In this document: piece by piece, positions 1 to 12,900 of the stretch | How the letters are laid out: each line of letters begins with the position of its first letter | Numbering within the stretch: position 1 is the first letter of the stretch | DNA from: Pohlia nutans | Lineage: Eukaryota > Streptophyta > Bryopsida > Bryales > Mniaceae | Assembly (NCBI GenBank): GCA_022496805.1 | Contig: CM040087.1 | Coordinates: forward strand, 16,823,501-16,887,500 | Length of the DNA stretch: 64,000 nt | Reading direction: 5' to 3' | The notes under the pieces: generated by a model | Seen by the model: only the letters and a program-made list of their open reading frames with translations | Told to the model about the DNA's origin: nothing | The model's database searches: none | Program-made: the position numbers and the translations under genes

Positions 1-1034
1 GGAGTTCATATTCTTGTGTCAGAGTGAGCTTGTGAACTTTGGATACGGTGACATTAAGGATGGCTGCAACGTGATTCCCTATGTGTAGGGATCTTGGAAT
101 CCACGCTCACAAAATGTTCCCGATGTTCAAAATAAAATGCCCATGGGAACACTGCTTCCTGTTCTCAAAGATGTTTTTTATCACGGAGGAAAGGGAGTTG
201 TTGTCTTTTACACTCACATTGAAAACAATTGTCTGAGGTACTTGAATTGAAATTGCGGGGTTTTGTGATTGATCTATAAAGAGACATGGGTCAAGTCTAT
301 TCACCAGAATTTGTTGCAGAAGCCCACCCTAAAAGTGTAGCAATAGGTGTGCCTTTTGATCTCAAAAATAAAATTTACCTTGAGACTCAAGATTCTATGT
401 GGTTTTTAAGAGATTAGTGGTGTTCAAATATAAGGTCGAGACACCTAAAACCGACCAAATAAGACATGTACTATACTTGGGATAGATGAATCGATATTTT
501 GATTATTTTCTTCTTTTAGCACTACAAAAATTAAGAAGTTTTTTTTTGATAACTATTTGAATAAGTACAAATTTTTAAAGTGGAAAGTTGTAGGGGTACC
601 AAAAATGGATCATATGCTCTAATGTAAAAATGAGGTACATCTTCCCTTTCAAAATCTTATTATTAGGCCTGATTGGTTTTGTGTGCCTGGTCGGGAATGG
701 GTGTCTCAACCTTAATGTAGATTGAAATGTGTTTTAACTATGAAGATTCTATAATACACAAAAATATGGGCTGCAGACATGATAATTGCAATAAAAGGTG
801 CATATTCAATAAAAGGGAGAACTTTCATGCCCATTGTGAATCAAGTGTTTGTTCTTATAATTCATATAAAAATAATAATCATAGATTTACTAAGGGTAAT
901 TGCAAAATCAACATTAGAATTATAAAATTTTCTTGTGATCTAATTTTATTATAATCTATGCAACAAATTAAATCTTATCCAATATGTTGAAAAACTTTTC
1001 TATTTTTTTGTAATGAGTTTGAGGAGAATGTTGG

Positions 1035-1080
1035 ATTGTTGGTTATACTATTCTATATGATTGTTGGTTATACTATTCTA
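1035..1080. repeat. Two-copy short tandem repeat
   Basis: A 21-base unit (ATTGTTGG...CTATTCTA) occurs twice, at 1035-1055 and 1060-1080, separated by four bases. It is a simple local duplication with no evident function. Confidence 0.8.
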
Positions 1081-2104
1081 AACTTTTAATCATAAACTTG
1101 GTGCAATGTAGGCTTTTCAATTAATCATGACATAATTCTTATTCCACTCTTGATAAGAGGATTGAATCTTTAAAGTAAGAAAATTCCATGAGTCGATATA
1201 TTTTGAAAAGATATAGCAATTTAGATTGGAAAGGTTTTAAGAGTTGTAAATTTTTTTACTAGTTAAAAGATAATCTCAATAGAAGTTACTTTTGATAAGT
1301 TTGAAAAGACAATCACCTTTAAGAAGCATATCATTTATCCGTTGAGCGTTACACTCTAGTTACCTTGTCAAACCTCATCAATTTCTCACATTTTATGTTT
1401 TCTTGTTAATTCTCCTATGTGATTTATTATTAAACCAATTTACCTTGATTTTTCATAATTATGTAAATAATAATGAATTTCATAATATTTTCAAAACTTT
1501 TTTCTTGTAAAATCATATGAATTACAAAAATGCTTAAAATAGTATGAATTTTTAAAGGGAAAATGTAAATAATAGTAATGAACATCAAGGTGTATGTGGC
1601 ATGCTTCTTGACCTTGCACAAAAAGAAATTTGATAGAAATACTTTATTTGTAGTGTTTATTGGAATTCTAGGGTTTTAAACTTTAAAGCGTAGTAAAATA
1701 CACAATTTTAGCAATTTCGAAAAATGTTAAACTGAATTAAAAAGTAAAACACAGCTCCCACGCTTTTTTAGTTGGAACTATTCTCATTTGAAGTTAGGAA
1801 TTGAATAAAAATCAACCTTTGACTGAAATCGATCAAGTAAAGCTCCACAGTGCTCCTTGGACGTTTAAGAGTTCAGAGGTTGTGTAAACTTGTTTGTTGA
1901 CATTCATAACTTACTAAAATCAACATTTTTTACCATTAAGTCAAGAAAACTATAATTAAATCATATAAATCATAATTTTGATTATTATTGAAAGAATAAA
2001 AACTAATCAATCAAGTAATCCTTGAATATTTGTTAGATTTGTTGCATACCTATTAATTATTGCAATCATCAATTTTTGGAATTCTTTAGTCTACAACCTT
2101 AATC

Positions 2105-2511
2105 CTTGATTGCTTAGGTGTCCATTTTTTACATAACTTACCAAAATTTCAAAGATTTTAGTCGAAATGTGCTTTTGAATAATTAAACCTATAAAATTGA
2201 GCTAATCAAAAATCTCCAAAAATCATTACATTTAGAGTATAACATTTTAGCCTATTACAACAAATTTCCTCTACAGATTGTCAATATTTTGTAATTGAAT
2301 TACAATATTTTTTTAATTTTAAGTTAAAAATTTTATACAAAATTATTTATGATAGCAATCCAAAATGTAATTGTATAGTTAGAATCTAAAATGTACATTG
2401 TATAACTTTTATTCATACATCAAGTTCAAAATAACTATTTTAATAGTATTTTATAATGCATCTTTTCAAAATTGCCGAATTTTGGAAAGGGGTGAGGACG
2501 TTCAGGGATCA
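2105..2511. mobile_element. Degraded fragment of the TTAA-type miniature element family
   Basis: The stretch aligns by eye, in the same orientation, with the right two thirds of the better-kept copy at 48350-48923. Shared landmarks are AATCTCCAAAAATCATTA, GATTGTCAATAT, ACATCAAGTTCAAAATA and a terminal GAGGACGTTCAGGGATCA. The latter is a decayed form of the family's right end. No left end and no intact TTAA duplication is visible, so this copy is truncated or eroded. Confidence 0.6.
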
Positions 2512-2744
2512 CCGTAAATACAGAGATTCATGTGCATACAGAGATTGAAGTGGAATTAACTTGTAGACTTTTTCATCTTTATTTGTAGACTTTAACATTG
2601 GAATTTCCTCCTAACTAGTAGGTGTAAGAAGTTAATTTCTTTATTTTGCTTGCTTGAGGCTTCAAAAAAGTTGACAATGTTAACGTGTAATTTTTGTTTA
2701 AAGTAGGATTACATTAATCAATTAATTAATGCAATGTAATAATC

Positions 2745-2830
2745 GAACCCGGACCGTACAATTGCAACATAAATGTCCTCCAACCAACCTTGGAACCATG
2801 ACTTGGCGACCACCAGCAAAACAAACACCA
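2745..2830 (-). repeat. Possible tRNA-derived SINE fragment
   Basis: On the minus strand the sequence contains GGGTTCGATTA, close to the RNA polymerase III B-box consensus GGTTCGANNCC. Upstream lies a tRNA-like stretch with GCTGGTGGTCGCCAAGT. This is the arrangement expected of a tRNA-derived SINE. No convincing cloverleaf, tail or target duplication was found, so the call is tentative. Confidence 0.3.
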
Positions 2831-3187
2831 ATTTATACCCGCGCTAGTTCTAACTAATGAATTTTACTAGTATTACTAATATTTATCTTTGGTCACTAAA
2901 GTGTCTATTCTCGAAAGAGGTGGGTAGTCTTGTACCAACGGCCCTTTGTCCGGTGGGCACTGGCTCATTGTGAAGACGAACAAACACTTTATTCACACCG
3001 GCCTCGAAAGAGGACCGGAGTTCATATCTATCTGCAATGTAATAAATAAATTTCATATACCACGATAATCATTTAATGCGTCACGCATCACACACTCCCT
3101 GAGAATCACGCCATGCCAAGTTTGCTCCTGTATTTTATGTAAAGTACAAAACAAGTACAATTGTAATCTTTTACTTTGAAACTGATT

Positions 3188-3517
3188 TTAACCCCTAAAC
3201 ATCCCAACATTCAGAAATTGGATCACCAACAGATTCACAACCTTGCAACTTTCTCATACAATTTTTGATGACTTTCATCCAAGTCACCTTTATGAGACTA
3301 TTAAATTCTCTACCAATTACAATAGTTCTCTTGTGATGAGGAGTTGTTGATAATATTGGAGAGGCCTCCAACTGCAAATATGTCAAATTTGTTGGGTAGA
3401 TTTTATGCTTGCAATGATCCTCTCATGTACACCTCATGTACATCTGAGCCATGCTAATATCTATTTTTGAGGCTAGCAACTACTAATGCTCAAAAGATCG
3501 GTACGTTTAGGTGTTAA
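3188..3517. mobile_element. TTAA-flanked miniature element, about 330 bp
   Basis: The element begins TTAA-CCCCTAAACATCCC at 3188 and ends GGTACGTTTAGGTG-TTAA at 3517, so the two ends are imperfect inverted repeats flanked by TTAA. This is the same termini pattern as the copies at 29.0, 48.4, 52.8 and 54.4 kb. It has no coding capacity and is presumably non-autonomous. Confidence 0.6.
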
Positions 3518-5128
3518 CAAATAGTTATCTTGATCTTATCTCTTGCGTTGGTCTTAGTTAATAGCTATATTAATATGTTCTTGAAAATAGCTATCTGTCA
3601 TGTAGTCTTTTAGTATAATCCTAATATTAATAAATTGTCATCTTAAGCTTCTCTCATGTCTTTGATTTGAAGCACCAAAAACTGTCAACGACCAATTCCA
3701 ATCACCTATGCAAGCACATGTTTCAACGTTGAGAGTTCCAAACAAATTACTTCAACTAATATTTGTAGCAGTTTAGTGATTATTTATGAATTCCAAGTTA
3801 GCAAAGTGATTGGATTAGGAAAATGAAGACAATTATTGGTTTCATTACTAAAATAAAATAAAATTGGATTTGGTTCTTAAATCCCAAAGCTTTATGTGCT
3901 GCATGCTTTTATCATTGAAAACCATCATTCTATATATGTTGAAACGTTTCAACTGACGCTTGATGGTGCTTCTAGCTTATAGCTATATTATTAAAAAATA
4001 AGCTTAAACAATATTTTATGCGCACATTGTTTATAAGAACATCTTCACCATTAAACTAAACATTTAATCAATTTTATGCTAAAGTTATTAGCAAATTAGT
4101 TTCTTATTACATCATATACTGTACCTAGTCGTTAGGGTCGGAATATCATCATGTTGAAAAGTTATTTCTTTTGGAAAATTCCTTTTCAACAAATTTCAAA
4201 TTTTGTGAATATTCTTCAAGACTTACCTTTTCATCATACAAAAATTAAATTATTTTGAATAAAAAATATTTTCCTAAAGATTTATAATTCTTCTCTTATA
4301 ATTATTTTTTTCTAGATCCAAAATTCCGATAAAACTACCCCTTTCTATTTAATATGTTATTTAAAAAATTTCTTCTTATTTTCAAAAGTTTCTTTATTTA
4401 TATGTTAAATTGAAATTATAAAATTTAATAATTGAGGACAAGTTTAATGAATTTTTAAATTAAAAATTAAGAAAAATCAATATTCACATTTGTTGAGAAA
4501 GATTAAAGCCCTCAACAAAATTTACTCTTCATGTTTAATTATTATGATCTTAAAAAAATCGGAATTTTGATAGGCCATACGAAAGCAATTCAATATAAAG
4601 GGTCAATACGGTTCGATCCATTATAAATTCACAGAAAATGACGATGTTTGCATAGATTTTGAAAATCATATTTAGACACTCAAAACACCAAATTCTTTAG
4701 GGCTTATGTCTTAAGAATTAAATTTTATAGTATGAAATTCATTTTGAAAATTATAAATTCAATTTAGAGTAACTTCAAAATCATTTAATCTCTATATGAA
4801 CCATATTACCTTTGTTCTATATCTATATTTTTGTTCTCTTTTTCAAAATTGATTAAATGATACATTTAAACTCTTATAGTAAGTTATGAAAGTCGCCATC
4901 TTTAACCATTAAAGCAAACCCTCAAACACCTAAATAAAATGTCCAACAATGATAACTTCGATATGTATGAAGTAAACATAAGTCATTTACACAATTTCAA
5001 AGAAGGTAGCAGAATATATAAAAAAGAAAGAAAGAAAATGATTAATATTTTTGAAGAACAAAAGTTATTATGTTGTGGTCTGGAATGACCTTAAACTACC
5101 AGATGATGGAGAAGGGTACCTTTCAGGT

Positions 5129-5455
5129 GTTGCCGGGGTATCCAAGGGGTTGGCGATTCGATTCCACCTGTAAAATCACCACTCTACCGGACGCGGAAAA
5201 ATCCCGAAGATGAGTTGCCAAAAAGAGAAAAAGAAAAAGAAAAAAACTATTGTGTTGAAAGTTACCATTATCAACTATAAACCATCAACTATAAATTGTT
5301 GCCGGGGAATTCAAGGGGTTGGCGGTTCGTTTCCGGCTGTAAAATCACCACTCTACCGGACGAAAAAATCCCGGAGATGAGTTGCTAAAAGAAAATAAGA
5401 AAAAGAAAATAAATTATTGGGTTGAAAGTTACTATTATCAACTATAAACCATCAA
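5129..5455 (+). repeat. Two tandem copies of a SINE-like unit with B-box-like sequence
   Basis: Two copies of a roughly 160-bp unit lie in direct order, 169 bp apart (from 5129 and from 5298). Each begins GTTGCCGGGG and contains AAGGGGTTGGCG followed by a B-box-like sequence: GATTCGATTCC in copy 1 and GGTTCGTTTCC in copy 2, each one base from the polymerase III consensus. Each then continues TGTAAAATCACCACTCTACC, an A-rich GAAAAAGAAAA stretch and AACTATAAACCATC. This suggests a tRNA-derived SINE duplicated in tandem. No clear A box was identified. Confidence 0.5.
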
Positions 5456-5499
5456 AGTAAAGAGTTTCTATTTTAAAAGGGACTAATCAGGGTATCAAT

Positions 5500-5889
5500 C
5501 CGCGACGGATATCACATCGGGTACGAGAGTCGGGCGCAGTGCAGCGGAGTAGTGAGAAGAGAGACGACGGAGGTGATGAGAGTAGGCAGCAACACCAACA
5601 TCGACAACGCCAGCAAAAAAACACAACAACATCATCGAAGCACCACGACTAGAATAGAATAGGTCCAAGGCGTGATTACAATTGGCCCCGCGATGGCCCT
5701 GCCTCCCCTCGCCCCGCCGCGGCAGCTGGAATTTCCTCGCCCCCTCTGCAAAATACGCTTCTAATTTTCCCCCAAAACCCCCACGCACGGCGTCGTCGTC
5801 GCTGCCCCGCTCGCAGGAGAGATCCCCGTGGAGTTCGTTTCGCGTCCGTGGGATTGCGCACCCCACGTTCCCTCCCAGTCCAATCCCGC
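5500..5889 (+). other. Probable 5' leader exon of the EAF1-like gene
   Basis: The base composition changes sharply here from AT-rich to GC-rich, with polypyrimidine and CCCC-rich tracts typical of a plant 5' untranslated exon. It ends at a good splice donor, CCGCAG|GTACTT, near 5889. No start codon consistent with the EAF1 protein is seen, so it is read as non-coding leader. The transcription start itself cannot be placed. Confidence 0.45.
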
Positions 5890-6944
5890 AGGTACTTCGT
5901 GCCCCTTTCGTGATTTAATTTCGCGTTTTTTAGGTTTCTAGGGTTCCGATGGGGTTTGCTGTGGCGTGTGAATTCGGGGGCAATTCCGGGCCGATGAGGG
6001 AGTTCGCGATCCCTCGACACGATTGCGAGTTGGGTTTCGGCCATGGATTGCGACTGATTGAGTATGAGCGTGATCATTGATTGCTGGTGATTGAGCATGG
6101 CTTCATTGCTTGAATTTTTGGTTCTGTGTTGCATTTTGAAATTAATGCTTTTTGATGATGATTGAGGAATTTCATTCGTGATTGAGTGGAAAACTAGGGT
6201 GTCTAGGTCAGCCTGGACAGAGTAGGGTTTGGAACATCGCTTCTAGATGATTTTACCTTTTTCTTGCATGTCAATGTGACAGTGAACATTGCCTGATTGC
6301 GTTTTGTTGTTTTACGTTCTGCATTCCACTAGTTGCACCGAGTTCAAATTTGGAAATTGAGCTAATGTGGATGACTCTATGTCGATTTTTTTTCATTTGG
6401 CAATTTCGAGTGTGGTTTTCTGTCGAGAGGACATCTGCTTTGTAGCCACACATCCATTTTCAAAATGTCATGGCATGCCTGGACTCGATGCAGCTCACAG
6501 CTGAGAAGGAGAATGTCAATGCCATGAGTACAACTCAGCGAATTCTGATGATTTCGTATGACGTGAGGTCCTGCTTGTCCGAGTTCGGACGGTTCGGCCT
6601 TACTCTCAGGCTTCATCGGAGAATACATGCGGAGCTGAGGAATTGAGTGTAGATTTTCTAGGCAGTTGTTGTTCCGGAATGATTTTATAAATGGAAGTTA
6701 GGGCTCTTTCGATTTGACCATGCGAATAGGCTTTTGGAATTTTGAACGTGCGTTATTGGTGGCAGCAGCGTCGGATATGGCGGATGAATTGTGGAAACCA
6801 GCGGTGGCTGGGCACATGACGTAGCGGTTAGGAAAAGGTGGAAGTAGCAGAAGGAAGGTGGTGAAAGCAAGAACAAGGAGGATTGAGAAGACCCTGGATG
6901 TACGCCAGGGTTTTAAGAGCCTGGTCGATGCAGAGCCAGGTCCC

Positions 6945-9900
6945 ATGGGCGCAGGAGCTGGCGCTGCAGCTGCCATAGACAAGCTCGAGCTCTCGCCGCG
7001 CGGCGCCGCGATTGAGAAAGCTCAAGCCGAACTTAGGTGCAGCCTTCGAACGAATTTGTTTAGCACACAATTTGGGTCCAGTCTTTCTGCCATGTGATGC
7101 TGCAAGCTGGTGAAAACGGTGACGGTGTCTTACTTGCCATGGAAACCAAAAATCTATCGATGAATGAACCAAGTCGTTGCATTCCATTTTGACTCAGGCG
7201 AGATCTTGCTATTCGGGAGGAGCGCAGAAGGGAGCTAGAGTTTCTGGAGAAGGTATCTGGTCCCTCGCGTGCTTGAATCCTACGTGCATATGATTGGGGA
7301 GGTTACAATGCTCTGAGTTGTGATTACAGTTTGGGTGGCCAGTTGGAGCGTACAATCCGCCGTTCATGAATTGCCTGCCGGCGAATCGTTTTGACTCGTG
7401 GATGCATGTAGGGTGGAGAGCCTTTGGATTTCAAGTTTGGGGAAGCTCTTGGATCTCAATTTTCATCTCTTTCACCAACAGAAGCATTGACCGATCAGTT
7501 GTTGAGGTGTGTGTGTGTGTGTGTGCGTGTTTTGAGGATTTAGGACTTTTAGTACTTTGGTCGGTCGACATTCAATGTGTCCCGTTTGTCTTAGCAATGT
7601 GCCGTGTTCTTCTCTCTCTCTCTCTGTCTCGTACTAAGGCAGTGGACATGTCTTTCAGTGAAGGAGAGGGACGCGGGAGGCAGAATTTGGTGACCCTCGT
7701 AGACGCTACTACTTGCAAGGAAGCACTTGTGAATGGAGGAGCGCCAGAAGGAAAGGAATGTGAAAATGCACCATGTTTGGAAACTGAAGCAGACAGCGCG
7801 AACTTGATTAGTAGAGAAAACGAAGCAGATGGCACTCGGGGATCAAATGGCGGAATACTGGAAGTAGATAGTGAACGTGGGGATTTGGTTGGATCCAAGG
7901 GTCAGATGCAAGTAAAAAGAAACAGAGCTCGGAGTCAAAGATTGGGCAATGGACATGCAGCCCCCAAAGAGGTAGAAAACTTGGTGCGTGCTGACAGCCC
8001 GGTGGAGTATCCGGAGAGCAAGACACCGTCGGTTTCTTTGGAAAATGAAAGTATGTTGGACGTAAGCTATGATGTATTACCACGTCAAAGCTCGCATGCT
8101 CTGCCCAGGAAGTGGAGTGGTTTGATCGGTGGGCAGGAGTTTGGGGCTGGGAATGAGGTATTGCCAAGGTGTGGTGGACCAGCGTCGGACCAGCCCGCAG
8201 CAACAGATGCCAGCTCTAGAGACCCAAGTCCTTCTCACGTGGCCGTGCAGTCCGAGGATGCACGGGTTGATACAAACGTGGATACCGACGAGAGAGAACC
8301 GGTAGCTAGCGGATGCCCCGTGGAGCCGGTGGACAGTCGTACTCCACATGTACAAAAGATAGGCGGGCTTGGGGAGGCTGATGGTTCGGCATCTCCCAAG
8401 AATGTAGAGGACGCACCCATGGTTGAATCAGTTCCAGGGGACTGGGCCGTTGTCAAGGAGGAGAGCGGAGCAATCGGTCAGAGTGGAAACCAGCATCTTC
8501 GAACAGAGAAGAAAGAAAGGGTTGGGCCGTTTTCTATGGAAAAGGGTAATGACATGCACAGAGTAGATGGAGTGAACGTTTTGCATGCTGACAGCAGCGC
8601 AGACGTTCTCGGAGGCCCCAATTTACACAGGAATTCTGGACTGGTGAAAAAGACCGCGGCTTCAAGAGGAGGAATCCATGTCAGATCGGCAACCAAAGAT
8701 AGGTCAGCGCAAGAGGAGAAAAGGGGAGGTATGCATCAGGTTAGGGTGAAATGCGAAGACGGCGTGGCCGAGAACAGAGCCAGGCCTTGTGCCGCAGATG
8801 CAGAACCAGGTGGTCAGCAGACCAGCGGTGCTCCGAGTTGTCAAGAGGAGCTTCGAGCGGAAGGGCAAGCAGGCGCTGTGGTCGGTGGGATTTCGAGAGC
8901 CATCGTCAGGTCACCGAGCGTGTCTGCTTCGTCGAATTGCAAATACCCTGGTGCGGGTCAGCTTTGGGAGAAAGAGCAGGATCCAGCGGTACAAGCGGAC
9001 GCCGAAAGACGCAAGGCCGAAGTACAGGTCAAAGCGAACAAGGCCCACGACGATCGTATTCTGCAGGTGGCCGAAAATCTCGAGGTGGACTGGATCTCCG
9101 GCCCTGCTGACAGTGTGGTCGCATAATATTGATGTCATCGTGTCGGAACGTGTTCTTGAATCTGTAGAACTCACGGATGGTATGTCGTGTGTGTTTGTCA
9201 GGCTAAGAGGAAGTTCGTGGAGAAATGGCATTACGTGAAGAAGGCTCCGGAACCCGGCAGGCGAAAAACTCATTGGGATTTCGTGTTGGAGGAGATGAGC
9301 TGGCTGGCAAAGGACTTTTCGCAGGTATGTACATTCGCTCGTCTCATAGCTTTGTATGCGGATACCCGTATGAGGTTTAGAAGGGTGCCATTTGGTTCAT
9401 AATGCTGGGAATTTACTCATCTGAACGTGACGTTGGAGCTACTTCTGCGCCATAAACCGTGAACGGCGGGTGCCTTTCGGTAATGCGATAGCAATGGCAT
9501 GGCTCACTTGATAATTTTGAATTTAGATTGAGCTGGGTTGCAGTTGCTTCTCCTTGGAAATATGAATGTTTCAAAAACTCATATCATATGCATCATGAGC
9601 TAGAGTCCCAGACTTTGCGCGTAATCTGTTACTGTTGATGTCTCCAGGAGCGGAGGTGGAAGATTGAGAATGCGGCTCGCATTTGTCACGATGTTGCTTA
9701 CGAGAGGAACAAGGATGAGTATCTAGCGATGGACTTTGTGAAGAGGCAGCGCCAACGAGCGAGTTTTTTAGCGTTTGCCGTGAACACGTTTTGGCGCATG
9801 GCTGAGGCATCGTTGACGAAAGGGAAAGCTGGTCATCCGATTTGTGACAAAATTGGTAAAAAAGCAGAAGAAGCCAGGAATGACAGAAACGAAGCGGTTC

Positions 9901-12900
9901 CAATGGATGTTGACATCCCTGCCTCGAGAGAGGTACCCCGCTTGTCCTAGCCAACAGTGAAGAAGCCTAAGCTTGTCCCAGTAGTGATCTTGTTGATATT
10001 CAGATAGTGTATGGAGTATTCGTGGCGTGCGTGGCTATGTGAATTAAGAAAGTGCTAATGACGCAGGTCGGTGACGCTTGTGAAAATATCCGTGGTAGGT
10101 GACTTGACCATTCTCGTTTTCGTTTAGCAGGCTCTCAACAAGTCATCGCAGTCTGCAGAAGCGGAGGAGAATTCATTTGGTGTCAAGAGATATGCCGAAG
10201 AGTATTTGAATGGCATTGGGTGTGGACGGGTAGCACAAGCTGTGGCTCCTGTCACCCCCGTCCAATATTTCGAATGCAATGGCATTCCGTATTTCTTCGA
10301 TCAGGAACGTTTTTCTAAGGTACAGTTTGGAAAACTGGACGCTCAACCCACGGAGTGTTTGCACGCACCTGGATCTCCATAAGGCCTTCTTACTGTCACT
10401 AATATGAAGGATGATGTGTTGGCAAGGCAGATATAACGATTGCTGATGATGCATATGTTTGGTGTGTTGAAGCAGGAAGTATTGTATTATACTGTACCTG
10501 CTGGGGCAATGGAAGCTTATCGAGTCTCGGTTGAAATGGAGAGGTCGCGAGCTGAAGTGGTATATTTTGAGGCGTTTTCTGTAATTTCTGTGTGCTTTTA
10601 TGCAAATTCCATAGGTCTAAGGCGAGGAATCTGACATTGGAGATCATGTTATGCACGTTCTCGGGGTTTCAAACCTCAGCACATAGTGAACACACGAATG
10701 TGGCAAATCAAGAGAGATGCTGGATTACGTATTGACATTTTCTGACGTTTGTAGGAGTATGAAGAGAAGCGTGCAACAGCGGTTGCTGAGGCAGAGGCAC
10801 TGGCAGCTGCTGAAGCATCGGGAGATGCATCTCTGGGAGGAGATTTTGGATTTTCCGACTACCTCGTCGATGGTGGTTCTCAAGACTATGAATTCCAGAC
10901 AGACTTTATGGGCGAGGGAGGTCACGCAAGAATTTCCAAGAAGAAACGAAAGAAGGTTTTTAAGAGCAGCAATGCTGGCAGAAGGCTGGAAGGGATCGGA
11001 CTACAAGGTATGCTGTTGTTGTGGCTTTTAAGGAGCACTTGTGTGTTTGTCAGATTCAACTGGTGCGGGTGATATGTTTGATTGTGGAGGATTGGGGGCT
11101 ATTGGTTTTCGCAGTCGACAAATAGTTCATGCAGTAACAGCCATTCACTGGGTTTTCAGGATTTACATACCAATCATCAGGTTTGTCTACGCCTGACATG
11201 GGGTTGCAGTCACCTATCGTCACCGGAAAGCGGTCATTACCTGGAGAATTGGGATCCAACAGTGTTCCTGGAAGCATTCCAGTGAAGCGAGCGCGATCGT
11301 CAGCCACTAACCTCCGACCGCGTGCGAGTCACTCGTGCATTTCACCAGGTATTATTGTGGGTCATCATGGACGTTGGATGCTGGCTTGTTTTGAGAAGGG
11401 GACCCTTCGTGTACTGTGTGTTGCGAGAAACCTTGTGGGATTGCCACTATGGTATTTTTGGAAGCTGCCGTTTACTTTAATGACGAGGTAGTAAGAGCGA
11501 ACGACGATTTGATCATACATCTTGGAGTCTGTTGGGTGTCCTCGTTTTGAACGTACTAGCTGGTGCCTTTCTCGGGGAGTAACCAGACTTGGGACCCGAA
11601 CATCATCACATGCTTACAGCTATGGTTCAATGCGTTAAGTTTGGGCATTGAGGGACGCATGTTTAGAATGGTAGCTTGGCTTGTGAATGGTGATTATATT
11701 TCTTCTGTACAGCAGGTGGGTATCCGCGAACGGGACTGGATTCGCAGGATCAACATGAGGATGAAGATGCAGGCATGACGGAGGGATCAAACAGATTAGA
11801 ATCTGGCAATGACAATTCCAGCAGTAGGACGCATGGCGTTGGTGGCAGCAGCTTTACTGCAAATAAATTAAAGAAGAAGAAGAAGACCAAGGCTTTTCCA
11901 GGGTTATCTAATTCAAGAGCTTTTGAAGGAGGGTTGCCTGGGGGCCCACTTGGAAAGGTATTGGCTTTTTCTGTCTGCAGTCATATCACAACGTACGGAT
12001 TACAGTATGGTGCTCATTTCGTTCGGTGCAATATTATGTCGCGTTGTGTATCCTTCTGCGAAATGTAAGCAGGAGATAAGCTGAAACCCTGCCGACTGTA
12101 ATATGGATAGGCATGTGTGTACCACGCTAAACGCGAAGCTGGTTTGTTTCTACAGAGTGGGGATGGAGATTCTCAGGATCTGGTACGCTTTGAGCAGGTA
12201 CGTTCCATTTGATTCGAGTTTATATCAACACGGGCTGGTGTCTTAATCGTGTGTTGTCCATGTCGGCTTGAGAATGCAATTCCTTGTGTGGTCGTTGGGA
12301 AGGAGTTTTTTGTGATTCTGAATGTGTGTACGTGTACATGGAACGCCGACAAGTTTTCGTGCTCAGATTTGTTATTTCTTTTCCGTCGGGGCGGTGTTGA
12401 GGACCTTATCAGTTTTGATGACGAGTGGTAGATGCATAAAGCATACGCTAATGGTGTGATAAACTTTCTGGGATCAGATGAAACGGAAAGGGGAACCAAG
12501 TTGGGCGCTTCCTGTTACATCATCGGATGCAAGCCTAGGTAAGTCCTATGGTTTACATTCATCTGCTTGACTGAGTCTATATGTTGAAGTTTTTGTAGTG
12601 GGAAGGCTTCCTGAAGCAGCGTGTGGCATCCTTTTAGGGTTTTTTATGGCATAGTTGAGGTGCAATGTTTTGACGGGCGGTGTGTGATCCAACAGGAACA
12701 CCAACGGATACGCCAGGATCGCCCGGATCACAAGGTCTCCCAGGGCTACCGAGCGTGAAACGACAGAAATCATTGAAGCAGAATGAGACGAATTCTGAGG
12801 CAGCCACTCCTGCGTCTGTGTCTACTCAACACAGCGCGCAGCAGCTGGGTTCCGCACCACTTGCAAACAAATTGTTGAAGCAAAGCAGCATGCGGGACCG

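Larger units (their letters stand above)
1..5097. other. AT-rich intergenic DNA, no gene recognised
   Basis: Both strands are AT-rich and dense in stop codons, and the only open frames are short and resemble nothing I know. The stretch holds a short tandem duplication, a degraded TTAA-type element end near 2.1-2.5 kb, a possible tRNA-derived SINE near 2.75 kb and a 330-bp TTAA-type element at 3.19 kb, which are listed separately. Otherwise I see nothing in it. Confidence 0.6.

Noticed and set aside
5495..6134. GC-rich open frames on both strands at the EAF1 leader
   Set aside because: Composition-driven, no conserved domain; better explained as a 5' untranslated exon and first intron.
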